A stretch of DNA of 64,000 nucleotides from Polyangiaceae bacterium (GTDB lineage: Bacteria; Myxococcota_A; Polyangia; Polyangiales; Polyangiaceae), in NCBI GenBank assembly GCA_025936115.1, contig JAICTZ010000004.1, forward strand, positions 1 through 64,000. Reading direction: 5' to 3'. Below the pieces are notes generated by a model, which saw only the letters and a list, made by a program, of their open reading frames with translations, made no database searches and was not told the DNA's origin. This document shows, one piece after another, positions 7,943 through 15,884 of the stretch. Every line of letters begins with the position of its first letter. Position 1 is the first letter of the stretch. The position numbers and the translations under genes were made by a program.

Positions 7943-9229
7943 TCAACGACTTTCGCTGTCGTCGCTCGCGTGCGCGTGCGTTTCGACGGCGGGAGTTGCG
8001 TCGCCGTGCTCCGTCGTGGGAGTTGCGTCCCCGTGCTCCGTCGTGGGAGTTGCGTCCCCGTGCTTCGTCGCGGGTTCACGGTCGGGTACCGGCATGCCGG
8101 AGGTGTCGCCATGCGCCGCACGCGAGCGCGGAGCAGCGCCGTGCGTCGAGTCGACGTGAAGTGACTCGGCGTGCGTCGAGTCGACGTGAAGTGACTCGGC
8201 GTGCATCGCGCCGCCCGGCGCTTCGCCGTGCGACGGGTCCGACTGGAACGCCTCCACGTTGTCGAGCGCGCGCTTGATCGCCGAGGTCGTGTGCGAGGGC
8301 GCGGCCGCGTCCATCGCTGCGGCGACGTTCTCGGCGATCTCGTCGAGATCGGAGACGCTCGGCGCTTGCGCGTACCTCGGCGCGTTCGGGTGCAGGCGCG
8401 GCGCCTCGCCGGGGCCGGCATAATCGACCCATTGCATGGCGCCGTCGCGCACGTCGAGGTGCACGAACGACGAATTCGGGTAGTAGCCGACCCCCACGTC
8501 ATCGAACAGGAGCAGGTACTGCCGCACCACGGCGTTCGGCACGCCCGCGATGCTGAAGTCGATCGCCGCGCTGTGCTTGTGACGGGAATCCGCGAAGTAC
8601 GAGCTCGTTCGATAACCGCTCACGACGCGAATCAAGCGGCCGCCGAACGTATCGCTCACCCGCACGAGTAAGCGCAGCAGCCGATCGGGGACGGGCGGAC
8701 GCGTGCCGTGCACGCCGAGGAGCTCGGAAATATCGTGCCGAGCCGTTGGCAGCAGGCGCCCCTTTTCGAGCACGGGGCCGCGAAAGCGCAGCTTGTACGT
8801 GACGAGATCGAGCCGGCCCGGCTGCGGCGGCGAATGCGCGTACTTGAGCCAGTCGTTGCCGCCGCCCGGCCGAGCCTGCTGCGGGATCACGAGCTCTTGG
8901 CCCGTGCGGATCACGTCCTCCGGTCGCATGCCGTTCGCGGCGGCGAGAGCCTGCACGGAAGTTCCGTAGAGCACGGCGATGCCACTTAATGAATCGCCGC
9001 GCACGATGCGATGCGTGCGCATCTCGACGCTTTTGGTCGCTTGCTCTTCCGAGCGCTCGCGCGGCGAAGTCCGGGTGACGCGGCGTGTATTCGGCCCGAC
9101 CGCGAGAGCCTGCCGCGAGCGCGGCGGGGCGGATTTTCCGCGCAATACCGCCGTCCGCCCATGGGCAGCCGCCGAGCCTGCGATCGTCAAACTCGCCACG
9201 AACCACGAAACGCTGTGTAGCGCGCGCAT
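7943..9229 (-). CDS. LysM-containing M15/DUF882-like peptidoglycan protein
   Basis: Probable envelope protein acting on or binding peptidoglycan. A signal peptide (MRALHSVSWFVASLTIAGSA) is followed by a LysM motif (HRIVRGDSLSGIAVLYGTS) and a DUF882/M15-like domain. The latter holds the zinc-ligand pattern GYRTSSYF, HKHSAAIDF and FVHLDVRDG, seen in D,D-peptidases and YcbK relatives. The C-terminus is His/Asp/Glu-rich and repetitive: HAESLHVDST twice and TTEHGDATP units. An alternative start at 9283 adds 18 residues and has GAGAA upstream. The gene is divergent from the FHA/AAA+ regulator, about 150 bp apart. Confidence 0.8.
   Translation of the reverse strand: MRALHSVSWFVASLTIAGSAAAHGRTAVLRGKSAPPRSRQALAVGPNTRRVTRTSPRERSEEQATKSVEMRTHRIVRGDSLSGIAVLYGTSVQALAAANGMRPEDVIRTGQELVIPQQARPGGGNDWLKYAHSPPQPGRLDLVTYKLRFRGPVLEKGRLLPTARHDISELLGVHGTRPPVPDRLLRLLVRVSDTFGGRLIRVVSGYRTSSYFADSRHKHSAAIDFSIAGVPNAVVRQYLLLFDDVGVGYYPNSSFVHLDVRDGAMQWVDYAGPGEAPRLHPNAPRYAQAPSVSDLDEIAENVAAAMDAAAPSHTTSAIKRALDNVEAFQSDPSHGEAPGGAMHAESLHVDSTHAESLHVDSTHGAAPRSRAAHGDTSGMPVPDREPATKHGDATPTTEHGDATPTTEHGDATPAVETHAHASDDSESR
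7993..8073 (-). repeat. 27-bp tandem repeat, three units, coding for TTEHGDATP
   Basis: Units at 7993-8019, 8020-8046 and 8047-8073 differ at a few positions. They lie in frame in the C-terminal tail of the LysM/M15 gene, so expansion or contraction would add or remove nine residues. Confidence 0.85.
8141..8200 (-). repeat. 30-bp perfect tandem duplication, coding for HAESLHVDST
   Basis: Two identical 30-base units at 8141-8170 and 8171-8200 in the tail of the LysM/M15 gene. Perfect identity suggests recent duplication. Confidence 0.9.
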
Positions 9230-9380
9230 GAGAGCGAGGGCTGCCACATGTAGCGGAAAAGCTCCAACTTTCGGCAGATCCATTTCTCGTGCTGCGAGCT
9301 GCCTGCGCCGCGCTCGAACGCGCCGGAATTGCCGGCGAGGCTCGCGGGGGGGAGCGCTTGACGCCGGGGTTTCAGGGCGT

Positions 9381-10919
9381 TTGATTGTCGGAGTCGTGGG
9401 CACTCTCGACGATCGCCCCACCATCGACGCGCTCTCGCGCAAGCCGTACGGCGCCCAAGATGGGGTGCCCGAACAAGTCGCCCTCGTCATCGCTTGGTGC
9501 CGCGACGCGGGCGAGCGCGCAGGCGAGCTGACCTTTTTCGAACAGGGCCCGCAAATCCTAGGGCGAGGGGGCAGCACGCTCGACGAAACCGCCCCCGCGC
9601 GCGTCCACTTCAGCCGCCAGCGACCGAACGAAATGGTCCGCGGCCGCTCGCTGCGCAGTCAGCGCATTTCGCGCGAGCAATTGAGACTCGAACCGGACGC
9701 AGAGTTCGGCCGCTTGCGCGTCGAATGCATCGGGCGCTGCCCGCTGCTCGTGAACGGTCGCGCCGCGAGCGTCGCGGAAGTAGGACCGGGTGACACGCTT
9801 CAGCTGCAAAACGAGCTCGTGCTGCTCGTCGTGAAGCGGCCGCGCGGGCTGCTCTCGACGACGGCACTCCCGTATTCCGAGTTCGCTTTCGGGCAGGCGG
9901 ATGCGTTCGGTATCGTGGGTGAGAGTCCGGCCATTTGGAAGCTGCGCGAAGCGGTGCGCTTCGCGGCGTCCGTCGACGAACACGTGCTCGTGCGCGGCGA
10001 GAGCGGCACGGGCAAGGAGCTCGTAGTGCGCGCCATCCACGCGCTCTCGTCGCGCGCACGGCGGCCGCTCGTCGCGCGCAACGCCGCCACGGTGCCGGAA
10101 GGCATCGTCGACGCCGAGCTCTTCGGGAACGTGAAGAACTACCCGAACCCCGGCGTCCCCGAACGCAGCGGTCTCGTCGGGGAGGCCGACGGCTCGACGC
10201 TCTTTCTCGATGAAATCGGCGAGCTGCCCGCGCACGTGCAAGCTCATTTGTTGCGCTTGCTCGATCGCGGCGGCGAGTATCAGCGCCTCGGCGACTCCAA
10301 GACGCGGCGCGCGGACTTGCGGCTCGTCGGGGCGACCAATCGCCCGGCGGAGGCGCTCAAACACGACCTCTTGGCACGCCTCACGTTGCGGCTCGAGGTG
10401 CCGCCGCTGTCCGACCGGCGCGAAGACACTCCCCTCATCGCCCGGCATCTGCTCACCGAAGTCGCGACGCAGAACGCCGAGCTCGCCGAACGCTTCTTCG
10501 AAACGTCGCCGAGCGGCCGCCCGGCGCCGCGTCTCGATCCGAACCTGGTCGAAGCGCTCTTGCACCACGTCTATACGACGCACACGCGCGAGCTTCGCAG
10601 CCTACTCTGGTGCGCGCTTACCGAGAGCAGCGGAGACCGGCTCGAGCTCACACCCAGCGTCGCGCGAGCGCTCGGACGCGACGCTCGCGTGGCCGGGCGC
10701 CTCTCGCCGATGCCGACCGTCAGGGTGACCGCAACCCAAAGCTCGGGCACGGAGCCGCCGCGCGCTCTCTACGACACGGCGACACGCGAGCAAATCGAGG
10801 CCGCGCTCGTCAAGCATCAGGGCAACGTCACGAGCGCCGCCGAGGAGCTCGGCTTCAAGAATCGCTACGTGCTCTATCGCTTGATGAAGAAGCTCGACAT
10901 CGCAGCGAGCGACGGCTGA
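9381..10919 (+). CDS. FHA-AAA+-Fis enhancer-binding-like regulator without GAFTGA
   Basis: Three domains are seen: an FHA domain (about residues 50-150, with GRGGST, RSQRISREQL and LLVNGRAA), an AAA+ domain (about 175-410), and a Fis-type helix-turn-helix at the end (NVTSAAEELGFKNRYVLYRL). Walker A is GESGTGKE and Walker B is STLFLDEIGELP. The sigma-54-contacting GAFTGA loop, expected after ELFG, is replaced by NVKNYPNPG. FHA domains bind phosphothreonine, which links this protein to the many kinases of the genome. No ATG fits; TTG at 9381 or GTG at 9396 are the candidate starts. A hairpin follows the stop. Confidence 0.85.
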   Translation: MIVGVVGTLDDRPTIDALSRKPYGAQDGVPEQVALVIAWCRDAGERAGELTFFEQGPQILGRGGSTLDETAPARVHFSRQRPNEMVRGRSLRSQRISREQLRLEPDAEFGRLRVECIGRCPLLVNGRAASVAEVGPGDTLQLQNELVLLVVKRPRGLLSTTALPYSEFAFGQADAFGIVGESPAIWKLREAVRFAASVDEHVLVRGESGTGKELVVRAIHALSSRARRPLVARNAATVPEGIVDAELFGNVKNYPNPGVPERSGLVGEADGSTLFLDEIGELPAHVQAHLLRLLDRGGEYQRLGDSKTRRADLRLVGATNRPAEALKHDLLARLTLRLEVPPLSDRREDTPLIARHLLTEVATQNAELAERFFETSPSGRPAPRLDPNLVEALLHHVYTTHTRELRSLLWCALTESSGDRLELTPSVARALGRDARVAGRLSPMPTVRVTATQSSGTEPPRALYDTATREQIEAALVKHQGNVTSAAEELGFKNRYVLYRLMKKLDIAASDG

Positions 10920-10922
10920 ACG

Positions 10923-10950
10923 GTTCGTGCGCCGCCGTGCGCGCACGAAC
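10923..10950 (+). terminator. Hairpin after the FHA regulator gene
   Basis: GTTCGTGCGC and GCGCACGAAC form a perfect 10-bp stem with an 8-base loop, beginning three bases after the stop codon. No U-run follows, so it could be an RNA-stabilising hairpin or a Rho-type end rather than a classical terminator. Confidence 0.4.
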
Positions 10951-11174
10951 GAAAGCGTGCGCGCACGCGCCGCACACGACCGATTCGTGGCCGGCGCAGC
11001 AAGTCGGGCACGACGTCGAAGATCGCGTAATGATTGCGTTTTACTAGCCATGCCCCGCCCGAACGCGGGCGCCTCCGCGCGCCCGCCGCACGCCGGCACG
11101 ACGGTTGCTGAAGAGCACTCCGTCAGCGCGGCCGAATCGTTCGAGCCCGCGCCTGCACTCGAGGAGTCTCTCAC

Positions 11175-12323
11175 ATGCTCAATTCGCATCATGCTCGTTC
11201 CCTCCACTTCAGTCGTCGTCTCGGTGCTTCGCGTGCGACGAGGCTCGCGTCGCTCGGCGCCGTCGCGCTCGCGTTCGGTTGCGCCGGAGAGCCCGTCGAT
11301 GAGACACCCACTGCCAGCGGCCCCACCAACACCGAATCCAGCACACTCCACGCGACGGTGGGCCCCGAAGGTGGCGAGCTCGTGGGTGCTCCGGGCTCAC
11401 CGCTCGCAGGCGTGCGGCTCGCGATTCCAGCGGGCGCGCTCGCTGCCAAGACCGAGCTCACGCTGAGCGCGGTGGACGAAGGCACGCCGCTGCCGAAGAC
11501 CGCCGTGCGTTGCGGACCGAACTTCTCGATCGAGCCAGCAGGACTCGCCCTCGCGGTGCCGGCTTCGCTCACGCTGCCGTTCGACGAGGACGCGGTGACG
11601 ACCCAATACCGCTTTGACGACGAGGTGAAAGTCTGGGATCTGCAGCAAGGCACCTGGGGCCAGCGCATTCAAACCGACAGCAGCGAAGGCTCGGTCACGA
11701 TCGAGCTCGAGGCGCTGAGCGGTGACGTGGCGGCCGGCGTCAATCCACCCTCGGCCGAGGACATCGTGTCCTTCGACTTCGCTCCGAATCCGAAATTTTT
11801 GCCCTGTCTCGCCGCCTACCCCGACGACCCGGCGCGCGCGCCGAGCGTTCACGCCGTAGTCGTGCGGGGGGATCTGAACGACGGCTTGTTCCTGCGCGGC
11901 AGCTACGTCAAACCGGGGCTCAAGTTCGACATGTTCTCGGTCGAGAACGGCTCGCTCGACGCGAACGGCACCCCTATCGCAAACTTCTCGAACTTCGGGC
12001 TCGCCTGGTATCAGAGCGATCTCGAAGCCGACAAGCGCGGCGAAATGCGCGCCGCGATCCGCACGATCTTGCTCGACCAGATCTTCGGCTTCGATCCGAG
12101 CGTCAACCTGCCGCCCACGGGCACCTTCGAGGTCGGCTTCTGGTTCAACAATCCGGACGACGCCGTCAGCTGCGGCTTCGACGCGAGCAAACCGACGCCG
12201 TTCAACGGCGAGCACAAGGCGGGCCCGCTCGCGATGATCACCCTGCCGGACGCCGAGAGCGGCATCGGTCCGCTCTGCACGCATCCAGACACCTCGGTGA
12301 GCCCGGCGCGCTGCGACCCCTGA
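11175..12323 (+). CDS. Lipoprotein with ZU5-like domain
   Basis: The 382-residue protein starts with a basic region, a hydrophobic stretch and the lipobox FGC (Cys about residue 36). Residues about 55-180 resemble a ZU5 domain, as in many myxobacterial surface proteins (ATVGPEGGELVG, VRLAIPAGALAAKTELTLS, SFDEDAV-type strand pattern). The C-terminal half is unrecognised and contains several Asp/Gly-rich strands. ATG at 11175 follows GAGGAG about 10 bases upstream. It stands alone between the FHA regulator and the methyltransferase gene. Probably outer-membrane or surface located; function unknown. Confidence 0.7.
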   Translation: MLNSHHARSLHFSRRLGASRATRLASLGAVALAFGCAGEPVDETPTASGPTNTESSTLHATVGPEGGELVGAPGSPLAGVRLAIPAGALAAKTELTLSAVDEGTPLPKTAVRCGPNFSIEPAGLALAVPASLTLPFDEDAVTTQYRFDDEVKVWDLQQGTWGQRIQTDSSEGSVTIELEALSGDVAAGVNPPSAEDIVSFDFAPNPKFLPCLAAYPDDPARAPSVHAVVVRGDLNDGLFLRGSYVKPGLKFDMFSVENGSLDANGTPIANFSNFGLAWYQSDLEADKRGEMRAAIRTILLDQIFGFDPSVNLPPTGTFEVGFWFNNPDDAVSCGFDASKPTPFNGEHKAGPLAMITLPDAESGIGPLCTHPDTSVSPARCDP

Positions 12324-12490
12324 GCCGAGCTCGAAGCGACGAGCAAGAACCTGCGCGGGTTCACGGTATCGAGCCGTGAGCCCGCGCGTCTATTTTTTCA
12401 GCAGACTTGCGGCCGAATCCGACCCGGCGGGGAGGGACCAAACTTGTTCCTCCTTCCGGTTTTGACCCGCGCATCTAAACTTTCGCGAAA

Positions 12491-13183
12491 ATGCAGGGCA
12501 GGATTTCACCGGAGGCCGGGCAGCGCGTCTACACCCCACTCGTACTGTCGATCTACGACTGGTACGTGCTCGAATTCTCGTGCGGAAAAATTTGGCAATG
12601 TTCGCGCGAACGCCTGCTCGCCCAATACCAGCGCTGCGTGGGGCCGCGGCATCTCGACGTGGGAGTCGGGACTGGCTACTACCTCGATCACGTGCGCTTC
12701 CCGACGACGACGCCCGAAGTCACACTGCTCGATCTGAATCCGGAGAGCCTCGCGCACACCTCGCGCCGCATTGCCCGCTACTCGCCGCAGCTCGTGCACG
12801 GAAACGTGCTCGAACCGAACGCCCTACCGGACCGGCACTTCGATTCGATCGGGCTGAGCTTTCTGTTTCACTGCTTACCGGCGGGCGGCGGGGGCAAGTG
12901 GCGCGCGCTCGACTACCTCGGGCCGAAGCTCGCGCCCGGCGGTACGCTCTTCGGCAGCACGATCCTCGGCAGCTCGGCGCCACTGCTCCGCCAGCGCTGG
13001 CTCATGCGCGTCTACAATCGCAGCGGCATCTTCGACAACCGAGCCGACGACATGGACGCGCTCGAACACGAGCTTCACTCACGCTTCGACGACGTACAAA
13101 TCGAACGCGAGGGCGTCGTCGCGCTCTTTACCGCCAGGCGTCGCTCGGCGCCCGCGCGCGATTCGGCGCATCAGCCCGATTGA
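12491..13183 (+). CDS. Class I SAM-dependent methyltransferase
   Basis: The 230-residue protein has the Rossmann methyltransferase signature: motif I reads HLDVGVGTGYYLDH (near residue 54), the acidic end of strand 2 is LLDLNPESL, and a later strand is FDSIGLSFLFHCLP. The N-terminal start (YTPLVLSIYDWYVLEFSC) is typical of small-molecule or lipid-type methyltransferases, and the closest feel is a membrane-associated or polyketide-type enzyme. The substrate cannot be inferred. It opens the block of envelope-related genes that includes two membrane glycosyltransferases and converges with the HAD phosphatase gene. Confidence 0.85.
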   Translation: MQGRISPEAGQRVYTPLVLSIYDWYVLEFSCGKIWQCSRERLLAQYQRCVGPRHLDVGVGTGYYLDHVRFPTTTPEVTLLDLNPESLAHTSRRIARYSPQLVHGNVLEPNALPDRHFDSIGLSFLFHCLPAGGGGKWRALDYLGPKLAPGGTLFGSTILGSSAPLLRQRWLMRVYNRSGIFDNRADDMDALEHELHSRFDDVQIEREGVVALFTARRRSAPARDSAHQPD

Positions 13184-13211
13184 AGCGAGCGAGCCGCCCG
13201 CCCGGAGCGGC

Positions 13212-13880
13212 TCACGTGGCGCGCCGAAAGACGCGCAGCGGCACACCGCTCGCGAGCGCGCGTTCGACGCGGGCCAGTGTGCGCCGGCTCGGCTCCACCA
13301 AATTGACGCTCGCGGCGCGGAGGACGATGGGCAGATCGAAGGCGCTGTCCGTGTAGACCTCCGCCCAAGCGTCGAGCCCGAAGCGGCGGCGGAGCTCGCT
13401 CACCTTCGTCGCGCCGATGCAGTGCGGACTCGGCACGAGGCCGCCGAAGCGCCGCACGCAGCGTGTCCCGACCACGCGCACGCCACGCAGCCGCCGCGCG
13501 CGCAACAAGCCGTGCACGATGACGGGCGGTGCCGCCGTTGCCACGACGACGTCTTCGTTGCGGCCGAGTCGCGCGGCGAGCTCGGCGAAGGTCGTCTCGT
13601 TCACGTGCTCGGCAAGCGTCGTCTGGGCGAACGTTCTGAGCGCTGTCACGAGCGCGCGGGTGCCCGTGCCGCAAGTGAGCGCCCACCAGAACAACGCCAC
13701 GCCGGGCGTGCGCGTCGCGTGGAACGGCAGGAGCGCGACCGACGCCGGCAAGAAGGGCAACATGAAGAGCAAGCGCCCGGGCCGGCGCGCCAGGTAAGCA
13801 ACGGCAAAACGTGTCACGGAGTCGCCGTGCACCAGCGTGCCGTCGAAATCGAATACCGAAACAGCGCGCTCCGGTGTCAT
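13212..13880 (-). CDS. HAD-superfamily phosphatase (PSPase/HAD-IB-like)
   Basis: Haloacid-dehalogenase fold phosphatase. Motif I is FDFDGTLVHGDS (residues 10-21), with both catalytic Asp present. Motif II lies near VVVATAAPPVIV, the motif III Lys in GATKVSEL, and motif IV near YTDSAFDLP. Length (222) and the helical cap fit the HAD-IB group that includes SerB-like and membrane-lipid phosphatases. Its ATG overlaps the stop of the upstream glycosyltransferase gene by four bases (ATGA), so the two are translationally coupled. It may remove a phosphate from a product of that pathway, an inference from coupling only. Confidence 0.85.
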   Translation of the reverse strand: MTPERAVSVFDFDGTLVHGDSVTRFAVAYLARRPGRLLFMLPFLPASVALLPFHATRTPGVALFWWALTCGTGTRALVTALRTFAQTTLAEHVNETTFAELAARLGRNEDVVVATAAPPVIVHGLLRARRLRGVRVVGTRCVRRFGGLVPSPHCIGATKVSELRRRFGLDAWAEVYTDSAFDLPIVLRAASVNLVEPSRRTLARVERALASGVPLRVFRRAT

Positions 13881-15679
13881 TCGCCGGCGCTCGGGGCCGG
13901 CTGCGCGCCCTGGTTGACGGCCTTCGCAGCGTCCTTCGACTCGGACGCGTCGTCATCGTCGTCGTCGTCGTCGTCGCCCGTTTGAGTGCCCGCCGCTGCA
14001 GGGTCGCCCTTGTCTGATTTCTCGTGCCGCTGCGGCTCGTCACCCTCGTCCTCCGGCACCACCGCGCCGAGCAGCCCGTCGTCGAGACCGAGATTCATGC
14101 GCACGATCGCGGCGATGCGCGGCCACGACACGAGGGGCGCACGCGTGAGCAAGCTGAGCTCCGCGTAATAGCGGCAGAGCTCACGCGACATGCGACAGCC
14201 GCCGCCTTGGAGCGTGGCCCGATAGCCGCGCGGCAGACGGCGCCTGAAGTGGCCGATGCGAAATCCGCGAGGATCGGCCACGCGCAGGTGGGAGAGCAGC
14301 GGATCGGCGAGCGCGTAGTGGTCGATGTAGTGGACACTCGGGCCGGCGAAGTAGCCGCGATAGCCCATGGTGCCGCTCTCCCGGAACTTGATCCCGCGGC
14401 GCGCGTCGTCGCGACCTTCGCGCTTCCACGCGTGATCGGGCAGCTCCTTGTTGCGCGCCGCGAGCATGAGGCTCGCGTGATTGCGATAAAAGATGCGCTC
14501 GTCGATCACGCCGGAAGCTTCGACTTCCTTACCGACGACCGGCCAGCCTTCAGTCCCCGCTTCGACGACGAACAAGAGCACGAACGGCAGCGCGAGACAG
14601 AGCACGTGCATGGGTCGCGCGGGCAAGACCGGCCGAACGGCGAGAACGCACGCCAGCGCATAAGCGGGCACCGTGAGGAAGCGCCCAGCCATGAAGTCGC
14701 CGCCGACGTTGACGACATACGCAAGGTAGAAGAGCGCCCCCAGCGTGAACCAACGCTGTTTCGGATCGGAGCTCGAGAAGCCGAGGCACGAGCCAATCAC
14801 GAGCAGCGCAACGAGCGCCGGATCCCAGACTACCGTGTTCAAGAGGTAGATGACGCCCTGCTCGCGCAGGCGCGAGCCCTCGATGCCGGTCGACAGTTTG
14901 GCGTACGCGGTATTCGGAAACGGGAAGCCGTAATAAAAGAGGGAAAAGCAGAGCCAAGCGCCGAACGGCGCGAATCCGAGTGCGAGCTCCGCGAGCGTGG
15001 CGCGCAGCCCGCGTTCGCGTGTGGAGCGCACGGCCACGTGCACCAGGCCGGGTAGCACGACGAGCCCGGTATCCTGACGATTCAGAACGGCGAGCCCCGC
15101 CACGAGCGCGAGCGTGAACATGGGACGGCGCGCGAGGAACGCGGGCAGGCGCGCGGGCGTCAGGTAGATCCACGCAAACGCGCCGAGCAGCAGGTGTGAC
15201 AGTGGATTTTCGAGACCGCTCGTCGAGAAATCCACGAAAGCCTTGGACAGCGCGAGCATGGTCACTGCGAACACCGCCTGCACGGCCGTGCGTCCGAGAC
15301 CGAGGGCAACGAGCGCGACGGCGGCGACGGAGGTCGCGACGCTGAGCGCGACCGTCGAGTAAAATGGGTCGCGCCAGAGCGCGTTCACGCCGATCAGCGC
15401 GAAGAGCCAGAGCGGATGTGTGTACGTCTGCACCCGCTCGCTCACGTTCCAGCGCAGCCCGTAGCCGTGGAGGAAGTTGTCCACCGTGCGGAGAGAAATG
15501 AACGCATCGTCCGTGACCCACGCGGTGCGCAGAACGAGCGTGAGGTAGATAGCGAGCGCTCCTATGACGAGCCAGCGCTCGGCTCCTTCTTCGACCGGCA
15601 TGGGCGAGGCGGTCGCGACCTTCTCGGGCGGGCGCAAGACACGCGCCGCTTTCTTGGAGCGAATCCACCGAACTCCCAT
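13877..15679 (-). CDS. Membrane glycosyltransferase, GT-C type, with poly-Asp tail
   Basis: About 600 residues with roughly ten membrane segments. The periplasmic loop after the first segment reads WVTDDAFISLRTVDNFLHGY and continues to YTHPLWLF. This is the pattern of GT-C enzymes such as mycobacterial arabinofuranosyltransferases, where the DD pair is the presumed catalytic site; LNRQDTGLV also fits. The C-terminal 60 residues are hydrophilic and include nine consecutive Asp encoded by a trinucleotide run. I chose ATG 15679 (MGVRWIRSKK) over the longer frame from 15775. Coupled to the HAD phosphatase downstream and divergent from a second membrane transferase. Likely polyprenyl-phosphate-sugar dependent. 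Confidence 0.8.
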   Translation of the reverse strand: MGVRWIRSKKAARVLRPPEKVATASPMPVEEGAERWLVIGALAIYLTLVLRTAWVTDDAFISLRTVDNFLHGYGLRWNVSERVQTYTHPLWLFALIGVNALWRDPFYSTVALSVATSVAAVALVALGLGRTAVQAVFAVTMLALSKAFVDFSTSGLENPLSHLLLGAFAWIYLTPARLPAFLARRPMFTLALVAGLAVLNRQDTGLVVLPGLVHVAVRSTRERGLRATLAELALGFAPFGAWLCFSLFYYGFPFPNTAYAKLSTGIEGSRLREQGVIYLLNTVVWDPALVALLVIGSCLGFSSSDPKQRWFTLGALFYLAYVVNVGGDFMAGRFLTVPAYALACVLAVRPVLPARPMHVLCLALPFVLLFVVEAGTEGWPVVGKEVEASGVIDERIFYRNHASLMLAARNKELPDHAWKREGRDDARRGIKFRESGTMGYRGYFAGPSVHYIDHYALADPLLSHLRVADPRGFRIGHFRRRLPRGYRATLQGGGCRMSRELCRYYAELSLLTRAPLVSWPRIAAIVRMNLGLDDGLLGAVVPEDEGDEPQRHEKSDKGDPAAAGTQTGDDDDDDDDDASESKDAAKAVNQGAQPAPSAGE

Positions 15680-15884
15680 GCGCGCACCGGTAGTACGCCG
15701 CCTGCGCTCGCACAAGACCGCGAAAGTTGTCCTGCTCCGCTCGCTGCGGGCAGCAGAAAGCGCGCTCCGCCTCAAGGCGTACGAAACTCTGATCGCCCTC
15801 GGGCCGCCAAAGAAATTTCCCGCGGGTCGACGCGCCGCGCGCCAAGCGCTTTGCTAGTATGCGGGTTTCTTCGAGTTCGCCCGC

